A stretch of 64,000 bases of DNA from Acanthacorydalis orientalis (taxonomy: Eukaryota > Arthropoda > Insecta > Megaloptera > Corydalidae), in contig CM068320.1 in the NCBI GenBank assembly GCA_034766995.1, positions 16,120,687 through 16,184,686 on the forward strand, given 5' to 3'. The notes under the pieces were generated by a model. That model saw only the letters and a list, made by a program, of their open reading frames with translations, was not told where the DNA came from and searched no databases. Below are positions 24,886 through 35,952 of the stretch, piece by piece. Each line of letters begins with the position of its first letter. The first letter of the stretch is position 1. Position numbers and translations under genes: made by a program.

Positions 24886-24890
24886 TATAT
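24834..24890. repeat. (TA)n microsatellite
   Basis: TA run with one TATG interruption. Confidence 0.95.
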
Positions 24891-25352
24891 TAATTAGAAT
24901 TTGATTTACGAATAAAATTGTATGATTGATAGGAAATGTGTTAAATGTTATATTATGAAATGCTGGTGAGCAAATTACAAACTTTCATTAAGAAAATGTC
25001 AGATTTAAACATTTAACGAGTTTTGATATCAAGTGTGTTCTGAAATAACTTAATTAGAAATTATAAATGATTATATTCTGCAAACTAGTCACTGAATTTC
25101 TATTCTTGCTTTGGTAATACTCGCTTGATACACGTGTACAGTTAATTTAAATTAAAATAATAATCTTAATGTATGGTTATTTCTGTAATTCATATTAATG
25201 ATGATACGTCAAATTAAAGAGGAAATGAAACTCTTGATTATAACACGTTGTTATTTCATATAGAATACGGCTCGTATCTCATACCCGGATAACACATTTT
25301 ACACGTACTATGTCAAAAGGTAACCCTCTTGGCACAGAATTACTTCTAACAC
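24891..25352. other. AT-rich spacer
   Basis: Nothing recognised between the microsatellite and the second unclassified repeat. Confidence 0.5.
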
Positions 25353-25520
25353 CACCTCAAAAATATTTTCTCTCCTTTGTAATTGGGTTTTCTGACACGA
25401 AATCTCATGCTTTATATCTGTAAGGCGTGAATTTCTAGATTACTGACTGAGTGACTATATCTCATATTATTTTTTTTTAACAACCAGCAATTTATTACAC
25501 TCGCAATTATATATCTGAAG
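25353..25520 (+). repeat. Unclassified dispersed repeat, copy 2
   Basis: Second copy of the 172-base repeat at 24309-24480, diverged by many substitutions and small indels, so the duplication is old. Confidence 0.75.
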
Positions 25521-25829
25521 ATCGTATGTATGAATTTCACATTATTAAGTGCTATATTTGGAAAATGAAAATTATTTTACTTTGGAAAAAATATTATATA
25601 TATAAAGGAATATAATTTCAAACTTAACATCAAATTTTTATGTATATTACAATGAACAAGTTATTAAACATTGATTTTCGAACTTTCCTCGGATTTCAAC
25701 TTCAAGTTATTTTATTGTACCATTATTTCATATCAGTTTTGTATATAGAAAGTTAAATATTTTTTACAAACTTTATTATGAGGATTTGTTTGCAAATACT
25801 TTCAATTTATTTGAATTTTACTGAATAAT

Positions 25830-25831
25830 TA

Positions 25832-25867
<36 letters not shown>
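25830..25867. repeat. (TA)n microsatellite
   Basis: TA run abutting the mariner end at 25869. Confidence 0.95.
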
Positions 25868-25868
<1 letters not shown>

Positions 25869-25869
<1 letters not shown>

Positions 25870-26668
25870 GGGTCGTTCGTTAAGTATGGTAAAAAAGCAA
25901 GATAAACATAATTTTTTGAAAAAAATCGATTTTATTTCTTAACATAGTCTCCATTGAGGGCTATATACTTGGTCCAGCGAGTCTGCAAAATACGTATTGA
26001 TATCCTTATTCGATAAGAATTTTTTCCCACCGAGCCAAATTTTCAAGTTTGAGAAGAGGATGAAGTTGCACGGGGTTAAGTCAGGAGAATAGGGTGGATG
26101 AAGAATCAAATCAAAACCTAATTCATGCAATTTTGCCACTGCGACGGTCGATTTTTGGGACGGCACATTGTGCTGATAAAAAAGCACTTTTTTGTGCGCC
26201 AATCTTGACCGTTTTTGTTTCAGCACTTTTTTCAAACGGTCCAATAATCTTGCATAATTGGATCCTGTTATAGTTTTTCCCTTCGTTAAATAGTGGATCA
26301 GGATGTTTCCTTTGGAAATAAAAAAAGAACAGTGATCTCCATCTTTCCAGCCGTTAAAACGGTCTTCGCCTTCTTCGGGACCCTTTCACCAGCCGTTGTC
26401 CTCTGCTTTAACTGCTACATCAACTCATGTGTGTAGCAGTGGATCTGTGTTTCATTCGCGATGACGAATCGACGCAAAAGGCCTTCTCGTTTTTTTTCAT
26501 TTTTGCAGCACCTGCTACAATGCTCGTTTCAAACTGCGTCATAATGCGTCGCTTCTGGTTGAAATTTCAGCTATGGTTGTTTGAAAAGTGACACTTGATA
26601 GCCGTTACGTTACCAAACGAATGGTGGTGCCATATAATAGAAATTTACCAAACTTATCAAATGACCCA
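25869..26668 (-). mobile_element. Irritans-like mariner, internally deleted (family C, copy 1)
   Basis: An 800-bp element on the minus strand between inverted ends TGGGTCGTTCGTTAAGTATG (left) and the complement of TGGGTCATTTGATAAGTTTG (right). TA lies outside the left end and CA outside the right. It is shorter than a complete mariner of about 1.3 kb: most of the N-terminal DNA-binding region is missing and there is a small deletion near the C-terminus. Both flanks are TA microsatellites. Confidence 0.88.
25920..26560 (-). pseudogene. Irritans-like mariner transposase with all three catalytic positions changed
   Basis: Minus-strand blocks run in order: RRFVIANETQIHCYTHE, SKQRTTAGERVPKKAKTV, ILIHYLTKGKTITGSNYARLL, then an open stretch (26244-25939) with KKVLFYQHNVPSQKS, LHELGFDLILHPPYSPDL, TPCNFILFSNLKIWLGG and INTYFADS. 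The terminal RWTKYIALNGDYVKK-stop is in another frame. Mariner enzymes need three Asp residues (DD34D). Here VDET reads ANET, QDN reads QHN, and PSDF reads PCNF, so each is lost. Frameshifts also separate blocks. It cannot catalyse transposition. Confidence 0.82.
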
Positions 26669-26674
26669 CATCTG

Positions 26675-26708
<34 letters not shown>
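26675..26708. repeat. (TA)n microsatellite
   Basis: TA run just outside the right end of the family C mariner. Confidence 0.95.
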
Positions 26709-26715
<7 letters not shown>

Positions 26716-27636
26716 ACTAATGTATATGTATATATTCTAAAACTAAGTTTCTTACAATGATATTACAAGAAAATAAATTATAAATTTAGAAAAATATCAA
26801 TTTGAAAATGATCGATTTCATATTTAAGTACTTGCTATAAAAAAGGAAATAATGTTTCAAAACTAATCAATTTACTGTAAAGATATTTTCAATAATTTAA
26901 TAAAATGTTGACTTAAAATTGTAAACGTGTAAAATTCATTATAATATATGTACTATTATTATTATTTTAATAATTAAAGTACATTAAAATGAATTATTTC
27001 TAATTTCATAACATGAAACAGACATTTACTTGTATCACTAAATAATATATTTTATTTGTTTAATGTTTAATTACTTTATTTTCCTTATTGATTTGAAATT
27101 GAATCAAATTATTAATTTTAGAATGAAAATATAATAATAACTTTATACCTAGTTTCAAATATTAAACTGAAATTTTACAAATTTGAAAACATTTTTATAA
27201 AAATGGAATCGAATAACGAACTGTTCCTCAATATATATTTTTTTCAACTTAATGTATATATTTTCAAGTTTAATATACATTATTTGTGTGTAGAATATAA
27301 AGAGTAAATTTTTAACTGTTTCTATTTAAAACACTTGAATAAAAAATATAAAGTGGTTTATTTTGAAAATAAAGTAAGTGAATGTCGATGCCATAAATTC
27401 ATCAATAATGCAATGCATTCAATTAGACATTTCATAAGTTAACTGACAAATACCATTGTGGTAGAGGATAAAATTATTTTACTTTTAGTATACTATAATT
27501 GACCTATATATTAAAGGTATTACATAATAAAACGCCATTTATCAAACATGAAACTTAAGAAATGATCGATTAGAAAAAGGATATAGAAATATTAGATGTC
27601 ATGTTGTTAATGTTATGACTTCAACTCATAGATGTA

Positions 27637-27681
<45 letters not shown>

Positions 27682-29321
27682 TATTTCTTATTAGAAAATA
27701 AAGTAATGAAGAGGGAATGCCTTCTATTCCTAATATTATGTAAGGATTGTTAACGAATAGTTTTTTGTATTTATTGATGTAAGAAATTATAAAACTATCA
27801 TGAAAAATAATATTTGCTTTATAGTTAGAAACTTTTTTTAAAGTTTTTTACTATTTTTACTATGTTGAATCTGAAAATACGATTGGTTTTCTATTTTATG
27901 TGTAGATTCCTTGCAAACTTTCCGATTTGAAATTCGTTAAACAAAATGTTCTGTTTTTGCTTCAGATAATGTTGGGAAAACTTTAATATGAGATTGAAAA
28001 TAATTGTTATTAATATCAAGAGTTTTAATAAATCGTTCCTTGATACCAAGTTTGATACAATTTTTTTTTATCGCTAGAGTTTTTGATACAAAGTCAGTTT
28101 CAGATTTCTTCTGGGACGTTGATGATTTTTCATCCAGAACGATTCAATTTATAAAGAAAACGTGGGAATTTTATACATTCTTCATATTTGTCATATTTTA
28201 TTTTATTGAAAATCTCACCCATCTTCTTTTCCCATAAAAACATACATTTCTCGACACTTTGTCCGTAACGTGGTCGTCTGCTGCCATCTAACGAATCTGA
28301 TTTATAAGAAAATTGTCACAATGAATTGGTTTCAAGTTTGGTTCATTAAGTTTCGTTCTTAGATATCTTTTTTATGTTTAAATATATTTTGTTGTACAAA
28401 TCAATGAACAGTTTTATTCTTTCTATTTTCCCGTCAATTTTGACAAGCTATAAACAAGTATTTAAATAAAAAATAATTGTAAAATCTTAAAACATATTGA
28501 TATGACAGTTAAAATATATTGTTTGCATACAATATGTGTGGATTGATAGAAAATTCTCTATTAGCGTTCGTAAAAAAATCTCTGTGATATAAACAATCTG
28601 AGTAGATTTTTAAATCTAATGTGTGGAAATATATATTCTTCAGTTAACACTTTTCAGGCAACAAAGCCTGTGTAATACAATATGATAGTATATAATATTG
28701 TAGAAAATATAAAAAAATGAATAAGGTGTACACATGTATGGAAATATTCTTTTTAATTCCAGTATTGATTAAATTTTAATAACTGTATATTAAAATGTAT
28801 ATTAATTAAAATATTTTTTGTTACTTATAAAAAATTGACAGTTTACAATTACAATATTACTTTATCATAAAAATTCATCCATATAAAATGATTACTGTAG
28901 ACTTAAATTATCACGATTATTGAACAATAAACTAAATAAGAATAGAATAGTATGTTCATATTTGATCAATTTTTTATTAAAATATATATTTTATTATGAT
29001 TTGAAAAAGATGACGTTACATATTGTTTCTACTTCGAATGGAAAGTATTTAGTATAGAATATTCGAATAATAATTTTTCACAGCGGTCTGAAAATGTTAT
29101 TTGTTGTCATAACCAAAATTGAACGAATATAAAAGATGTATTTCATGGTATTTAACAAGTGAGTTTTGACCTAACGAGTTTATTGCAATGTATACATTAC
29201 AAAGAGTAATTAAATTTAAAATTAACGTTTTCAATGAGTTATAAATTTAAATAATGCTGATTTGTATGTAGGTTTTCTTTAGTGTAATATAGTTTTAATT
29301 TGTGAACAGTGAATTATATTG

Positions 29322-29354
<33 letters not shown>

Positions 29355-29701
29355 TAATTATGCGTTTGTGTGAAATAATATATAATAATAATAAAATAAA
29401 GTGTGGAATATAAACTAGTATATCAGTTTATCTCATTTAATAAATACAGTGACTAATTTTAAATTAATACAGAAACTTCGTTACGAATATAAGCGTTATT
29501 TATAGCAGAATGGAAAATTTATAATACTCATTTTGGATAATAACACTAAATACATTTTGATATTGAATGTCAATTCACAGTAATCAAATGATTACTATTT
29601 TCATACCGACCATTGTAATTTTCGATAAGGTTCTCGTAACTGTCCAATACATTATAAAATACAAAAAAGTATTATTAAAATACTTATTTTGATTCTTTTT
29701 C
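26709..29701. other. AT-rich intergenic DNA, no gene recognised
   Basis: About 3 kb without a recognisable gene. It holds (TG)n(TA)n at 27628-27677 and a (TA)n run at 29321-29344. The 77-codon frame at 28004-28237 has no domain features. Confidence 0.55.
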
Positions 29702-29705
29702 TTAG

Positions 29706-30147
29706 CCGCTTGAGTGCCAAGGGCCTTTGCAAAAATCCGATTGAAAAATGCCAAGCGGTGCGATCGCGCTTCTCTAAATACCATGTGGAAAAATTCCAGG
29801 CAGCGCTATTGCGCTTTTCTAATTTCATGTCGAAACATTCCGAGCGATTGCGCTGTTATTTTGCTTATAAGCAGTAAGTATTGTCTCATTGAATTCATTG
29901 TTATTATGACATTCCTATGAGTAAAAGTAGTGATAATATTGTGTTTAATAAACAACAACACAACATACTTCATCGGTTCATAGTTAACAATAACATAATG
30001 TTATCAACACCCCGATGAACGGTAACAATAAAGACACGCATCTACGAAATCAGAGTGTGCAGTCAGTTTGACTCTATAGATCGATGAGCTGGCACTTTTC
30101 GGCACTGAAAAGCAGAAGCGCGATCGCGCCATCTGGCACTCAAACGG
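29706..30147. mobile_element. TTAA-associated MITE with internal repeats
   Basis: A 442-bp unit bounded by inverted ends CCGCTTGAGTGCCA and TGGCACTCAAACGG (one mismatch in 14). The right end is followed by TTAA (30148-30151) and the left is preceded by TTAG (29702-29705), a probable decayed TTAA. This fits a piggyBac-type non-autonomous element. It is less AT-rich than its surroundings and contains repeated GCGATCGCGC-like palindromes near both ends. Short open frames inside (62 and 68 codons) overlap the internal repeats and are not supported as genes. Confidence 0.75.
29743..29875. repeat. Three tandem 44/45-bp units inside the MITE
   Basis: Units begin at 29743, 29788 and 29832 with GAAAAATGCC, GAAAAATTCC and GAAACATTCC. 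Each continues to a GCG-T-GCGCT core and a TCTAAAT-like tail; the third is cut short. Such sub-terminal repeats often serve as transposase-binding sites. Confidence 0.75.
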
Positions 30148-30226
30148 TTAACTTAACGTTTAAATAGTTGAATTTACCTTAGAAACGCACGGACGGATTG
30201 TTCTATAATCTGTCTCTGTCTTTTCT

Positions 30227-30237
30227 TATATATATAC

Positions 30238-30299
<62 letters not shown>

Positions 30300-30302
30300 A
30301 TA
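30227..30302. repeat. (TA)n microsatellite
   Basis: TA run with CATA and TATG interruptions, 80 bases after the MITE. Confidence 0.95.
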
Positions 30303-30399
30303 ATTATTTCACTTAAAATTTGCATATTCATTTTCTGTCGTTATCTCCAGTTTCTGATTTTCTTTTCCATTTTTTGTTGCTTATAGAATTTAAAGTCTT

Positions 30400-30660
30400 T
30401 AATTATTAAATATTTAAATGATGGTTTATCTCTATGGTTCTATCCTTCAATCTACCTTTCTAGTATTATTTTTATTTCATGTCCGAAGTTCTCATGATAT
30501 TTCCATCAATCATCTTCCTTTTATCAGATTATTCTGTATATGTCAGTACTCTTTCATTTTCCTGAATATCCCTGCTCTCTGTTCTCACCAACACCCAGAT
30601 GTGGCTTCACCCCCGTTCGATAACACTGGTCTCCCTCCTAACAAATAACAGAAACTAACA
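30400..30660. other. Less AT-rich patch of unknown nature
   Basis: A 76-codon plus-strand frame (30418-30648) lies in a pyrimidine-rich patch containing CCCCCGTTCGATAAC. It may be an eroded retroelement read on the minus strand, but I found no motif that proves it. Confidence 0.3.
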
Positions 30661-30833
30661 AATTATATACAAAAATAATCCGTGTAAAATGTAAGTTGTA
30701 AAATTTTTATTGTAAAAGTTGATTGAAATTAACATAACCAAAAACAACGTTAAAATATGTAACAATTTTCTTACTGTAAAGATTCAGTGAATACTATTTT
30801 GAATAAATTTGATGTCAGCTTTACACCGGAATC

Positions 30834-30897
30834 GTATATCATGTGACTGATATCAACCAATCAGAACAGATATCACGTGACCTATAGTAACCAATCA
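30834..30897. promoter_or_regulatory. Tandem CA(T/C)GTGAC plus CCAATCA module
   Basis: Two 34-bp units each carry CATGTGAC or CACGTGAC (at 30840 and 30874) and CCAATCA (at 30857 and 30891) at identical spacing. The second has a full CACGTG E-box. AATAAAAG follows at about 30905. E-box and CCAAT motifs are classic bHLH-ZIP and NF-Y sites. No gene is seen within 2 kb downstream, so a role is inference. Confidence 0.4.
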
Positions 30898-30912
30898 AAG
30901 AACGAATAAAAG

Positions 30913-31480
30913 TGACAGGAACAGCATTACGGTTTTATTTTTATAATATAGAAAGATCTACCTTACTCTAAGCATCTTTTAGTAAAATCAAATCTTAGAG
31001 CTAACTAATTTCTCCTTTTCAACCTTTTCAATCGACTTAATTATTCATCTCTCTCTCATACACGGATAAATAGAAGAACATACCTTCCTCATTCTTTTTA
31101 TATAATTATTCTAAACAAATTTCATTATACTTTTTTGATACATATACTATCCCAAGAACATATTTATCCTGATTTCGCTTCCTAAATAGATGTAGTTTCA
31201 ATTTTTTATAGGATTTGATTATCCTATTTCACCTGTCTTCATGTCCCATTATGCTACCTAAAAGTGAATATTTTAGTATATTCAATCTTTATTCAGATAT
31301 TGTACTAGTCATCGAAAGTTCCTTTCATTTTATTGAAAATATTTTCTAAACATTGCTTGTTTTCTTTTAAAATTGCAATGATATCAGCAAACATTAATAT
31401 TTATTTAATTTTATAACTTTTTATATTTACTTTGATTGTCTCTTACTTTATTTATAACTGCTTAAAGTATTTAAAGTATT

Positions 31481-31514
<34 letters not shown>

Positions 31515-31878
31515 TGTTTAAATGTATGTAGGAATATAGTTTTCATATATGAAAAGTTTTATAACATATATTTTTTTAAAAACATTATTAGAAACGAAAA
31601 AGAATATAATAGGAGTATTTCTTTAAATAGAATAAAAGGTTGTGAAAATAAATAATCATAACGTTAGTTATTTATTTAAAAAACTAAATAAAATATAAAA
31701 TACAACAAATCAAGAATAGAACAAACCAAAAAGGTTAATTTTTTCACATTTTGATTTCAGTATTATGAAAAAAAATTATTTAAAAAATAACAGTTATAGA
31801 ATATATTATTCAGTACACAAATAATTTCAAACTTATGATATTAATGAAATAATAACGAAAAAGTTGTATGTAGACTTG

Positions 31879-31938
<60 letters not shown>

Positions 31939-33131
31939 GTTACTATTTCAAAATATAAAGAGGAAAAGTTACGTACCTTCAATGAAAACTACGAAATTCT
32001 TTTCAAGTCGTTAGAAAAGGCGTTATTTAATATAAAAATACATGACTTCTTCATTATCACACAAAATATTGGATAGAATTTCTTACTTCATTCATGTCGT
32101 TCTATGAGATTTTTATAATATAATTTCTGTCAGCTGATAAAATTATTTCAGAATAAGATGGAAATATTCAGTGTAATAATATATTAAAACACCGTTGTTT
32201 TTACATATAAAGTTCTCGAGGGAAAGTAAACAACAGATTATGTGCTTGAGAAACTAATAGAACAATACAAGTAAAATATACATACTTATAAGCATATATA
32301 TATATATATGTGTGTGTGTATTTATGTGTGTATGTATATAATATTGATTTATAGTTGTTTTCGTTTTTTTATATTGTCCTAATTTTCTTTAATGTTTATT
32401 ATAAGTAAAAATCAAAAAATACATGGAGATAGTACTATAATATACTATTTAATATACAATAGATAAAATTAACAATGCTTGTTTTATTCTTATGATTTAC
32501 ATATATATGTTTGTAATTTTTATATGATTTGGGTTTAAAAATCAAGTTGTTAGGAGTTTACTTGAATTTACTGATAAATGGATGAAATACAAAATGTAAT
32601 TCATCGTTTTGAAAGACCCTTATAACGATATTATAGTCGACAAAACCTTTTCTTATACAATGTATATAATTTCAAATGTTCAGAATTCGAATAAGATTTA
32701 CTGGAATTTAAGTATTTGAATGGAAATAATTTGTAATGCATAAAGAATCTATATATATATATGTAAAAATAAATTTATTACTTAGTGTTCAAGACGTCAA
32801 ATTTAAAGTGAAAATATTGAAAACGTTAGGAAGATTTATTTTCTTCTTTTCTTATTAGTAAAGTAAAATAGTAAAACGTTTAATGAAAACTGAACAAGAT
32901 TCATATTTTTTTGAAATGAAAATCAAATGTAGAAAAATTAGTTAATCTAATTAAGAACGAGATTATTATGACACCAATATTCAGTTAGTATAAGTGGCTG
33001 AAAATTTTCACACACAAGTTTATAATTCTTGAATAGTTTGAAATTTTGGGATGAATGAAAACGAGTAGCAAACATTGAATCATTGCTTAATTGGATTAGT
33101 GTAGCTTTAATGGACAATACGCAATGAGAAT
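30913..33131. other. AT-rich intergenic DNA, no gene recognised
   Basis: Contains (TA)n runs at 31481-31510 and 31880-31934 and a TA/TG tract at 32296-32340. No gene recognised. Confidence 0.55.
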
Positions 33132-33190
33132 AAATATTGATCTGTGAGCAAACTGCTAGTGCTAGTGTGTTTCTTCACAGATCAATATTT
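33132..33190. ncRNA. miRNA-like hairpin (candidate)
   Basis: A perfect 16-bp stem (AAATATTGATCTGTGA with TCACAGATCAATATTT) is followed by a 2-nt internal mismatch and four further pairs (AAAC with GTTT). This gives a 22-nt arm pair closing a 15-nt loop TGCTAGTGCTAGTGT, the size and shape of a pre-miRNA. The same pairing exists on either strand. It does not resemble a miRNA family I can name. Alternatives are a tiny foldback element or chance. Confidence 0.35.
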
Positions 33191-34035
33191 CGACGTTGGA
33201 AAGTAATACTGTATTCCTACAAAAATTGGAACTTATTAAGGAAAAGTAAGACATATCGTACACATTTTAAGTTACAGAAATATTTGTACAAGAAAAATTG
33301 TTGCATTGAGAAATTAAATGTAATGATTTTATAGTGTCTATAGTCTGTCTGGGATAAAATCTGAGTACATTATTTTGAACTGAAAGAAAAGAGATAATCA
33401 CTGGAATATCACAAGGAGACCTGGTTTTTTCACTAACACTAATTAACACGAACTAACGCTATGAAGACACTTGTTACATATTGTAAATGTATTGATAATG
33501 GTGGTGGATATGTTGAAGAATAAATATACCCTTTTTTCATATCTATATCGTAAATCAGTTAGTGAATTAATATGTAAAACTTTTTAGTTACCTCTCGTGT
33601 GAAATAAGTTTCAGTAAATAATCTAAAGAGTAAGCATTCATAAATCCAATAATGTAATAATATATTAATCAGGATTTGCTCAATTTTCTATTATAGATAA
33701 ATTAAAATTTGTTGTGTAAGAGTAATAGTAAATGTTTTGAATGTACAATTAATGTTTTTAAGAGGATTTGTAACAAATATTTAAGAAATTCTGCAATCAG
33801 AAGTGGACTCTGGTTAGAATAGACCGTTTCGACAGAATAAATCATTTTATATATTGCTCATATGGATTAAGTGCATTCATCTAAATTTAATTCAATATCA
33901 ATAATATTCTTTGTCAGTCATTCTTATTTATTTAGGTAATTGTATCCTACTTAATATACTTTATCTATCTATGGGATTTTACATTTTCAGTAATACGAAA
34001 TAAATTTTTAATATTTTATCATGAGTATATGTATA
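33191..34035. other. AT-rich intergenic DNA, no gene recognised
   Basis: Nothing recognised. Confidence 0.5.
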
Positions 34036-34037
34036 TA

Positions 34038-35321
34038 TTAGGTGTTGGAATTAATTCGTAGCGTTTTACAAGAGATGGCGTAGGTAGTACATTCTTCCAT
34101 TGTTCCCTTTAACCAAATATTCCCCGTAAAACAGCTGTCCTTAGGCGTCAGTTTCAGTATATGTCATTCGGTTGAAGCGTAAATAACAACACTTTGTACT
34201 TTATCGAATATGTCGAATTTCGTGCCGGATAAATTGTTTTTGCGGGGAGTTTTACTTCATTACTTTAACATGAAAAAAAGTGTTGCCGAAAGTCATCGAT
34301 TTTGGTGGAAGTTTATGGTGGCCATGCTCTAGCTAAGCAAACGTGTCGGAAGTGGTTTGCACGTTTTAAAACTGGTGATTTCGACTTGGAAGACAAGGAA
34401 CGACTTGGACAGCCGAAAAAGTTCAACGATGAAGAATTGGAGACATTGCTTAATGAAGACCCATGTCAAACACTTCAAGAACTGTCTGAATTTTGGGAGT
34501 TGACTTGTGAACGGTAGGAAAACGCCTTAAAGCCATGGGAATGATCCAAAAGCAAGGAAATCGGGTCCCATACGAATTGAAACCGAGGGACGTTGAAAGG
34601 CATTTTTCTACCTGTGAACTGCTGCTTCAACGGGAGAAAAGGAAGAGATTTTTGCAGCGAATTGTCACAGGCGATGAAAAGTGGATCAATTACGACAATC
34701 CTAAGCGCAGAAAGTCATGGGTTAAGCCCGGCCAACCATCAACACCAGCGGTAAAGCCAAATATCCATGGATCCAAGCTCATGCTCTGTATTTGGTGGGA
34801 TCATAAGGGTGTGATCTACTATGAGCTGCTCAAACGGAATGAAACCATCACTGGGGATCGCTACCGACTACAATTGATGCGCTTGAGTCGTGCATTGAAG
34901 GAAAAACGGCCGGAATACTTTGAAAGACACGACAAAGTGATTTTGCAGCACGACAATGCTCGTCCGCACGTCGCAAAACCGATCAAAACATACTTGTAAA
35001 CGCTCAAATGGGAAGTCCTACCCCACCCGCCATATTCTCCAGATATTTCTCTTTCTGATAACCACATGTTTCGATCGATGAGTCATGGCCTGTCTGGGTA
35101 GAAGCTGACTTCTTATGAAGATCGCAAAAAATGGGTTGATTCGTAGATTGCATTTAAAGACGAGGCGTTCTTCCGACGTGGTATTCGGTTTCTGCCCGAA
35201 AGATGGGAAAAAGTAGTGGCTAACGATGGACAATACTTTGAATGATATGTTTTTCAATTTCATTTAAAATAAACGATCTTTTCTCGTGAAGAAAACGCTA
35301 CGAATTAATTCCAACACCCAA
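34038..35321 (+). mobile_element. Nearly full-length mauritiana-like mariner (family B, copy 1)
   Basis: A 1284-bp element with inverted ends TTAGGTGTTGGAATTAATTC and the complement of TTGGGTGTTGGAATTAATTC, TA on both sides (34036-34037 and 35322-35323), and a transposase relic filling the middle. Length and layout match a complete mariner. The right TA belongs to a TA microsatellite. Copy 2 at 9844-10128 is a 3' fragment of the same family. Confidence 0.93.
34210..35245 (+). pseudogene. Mauritiana-like mariner transposase, recently broken
   Basis: Starts MSNFVPDK at 34210 and ends NDGQYFE-stop at 35245, about 345 codons, the usual mariner length. Blocks in order: HTH (KKSVAESHR, TCRKWFARFKTGDFDLEDKE), RLKAMGMIQKQGN, WVPYELKPRD-like linker, VTGDEKWI, LCIWWDHKGVIYYELL, LQHDNARPHVAKP, HPPYSPDISLSDN. 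All three catalytic Asp residues remain and the last two are 34 residues apart (DD34D). Defects: a 1-base loss near 34295, several single-base indels at 34480-34515, and stops at 34997-34999 (TYL-stop), after HGLSG near 35090, and after KKWVDS near 35145. It acts on its own inverted repeats by cut and paste when intact. Confidence 0.92.
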
Positions 35322-35342
35322 TATATATATATATATATATAT
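35322..35342. repeat. (TA)n microsatellite
   Basis: Short TA run containing the mariner's right target TA. Confidence 0.93.
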
Positions 35343-35952
35343 GTTGTTTATATAAATGATATGTACATATATAAATGCAATATAAGGTATTTAAATATCT
35401 CAAGTTTCCAATTTTTATGTGAAAAATCAATTACTGCTTCATGCATTATTTATTTTCCAGGCGTGTTCTGTTAAAAGACAAAGCACTCTGAAAACAAGTA
35501 GTGACAAACAAAACGATGTATAGAGAGTACATTTTGAATAATGCATAGCGATTTCATGTACCGAACGCTTATTGAAACACTTACTTCGTGTCATATAATT
35601 TGTAATCTAATTTTATATACTTAGTAGATATGATTTCTTAATACAAAAAGTGAATACATAATTTCATGTCAACTTTGTAAACTAAAGAATTCATTCTGTG
35701 ATCAGCGTTCAATTCACTTATACAAGAGTAAAGTAAAAGAATTATATTTCCTCGATAACAATAATATATTGTGTATATATTACGGAAACAAGAATGTTCC
35801 TTCGCTGTTATAACGTACAAATAATTCCAAGAATTGTTTACACTCGTTATCAGACAAAATTCTAAGAATTGTTTATCAGTAATATATGCATGTGTTTGAA
35901 AAGAATCTCGAACTGTTCACTTTAATTTAAAAAATAATTCTCACCCTTAAAA
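35343..35952. other. AT-rich spacer
   Basis: No gene. AATTCCAAGAATTGTTTA and AATTCTAAGAATTGTTTA occur 35 bases apart at 35823 and 35858; the left end of the next mariner could not be placed. Confidence 0.5.

Noticed and set aside
30418..30648. A 76-codon frame in a pyrimidine-rich patch, possibly a LINE relic on the minus strand
   Set aside because: I tried to read endonuclease or RT motifs on the minus strand and found none convincing; kept only as an unknown patch.
33137..33334. 65-codon frame overlapping the hairpin
   Set aside because: No domain; the hairpin explains the local structure better.
35823..35875. Two near-identical 18-mers 35 bases apart as the left end of mariner family D
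   Set aside because: They are direct rather than inverted to the right terminus and do not resemble its sequence.
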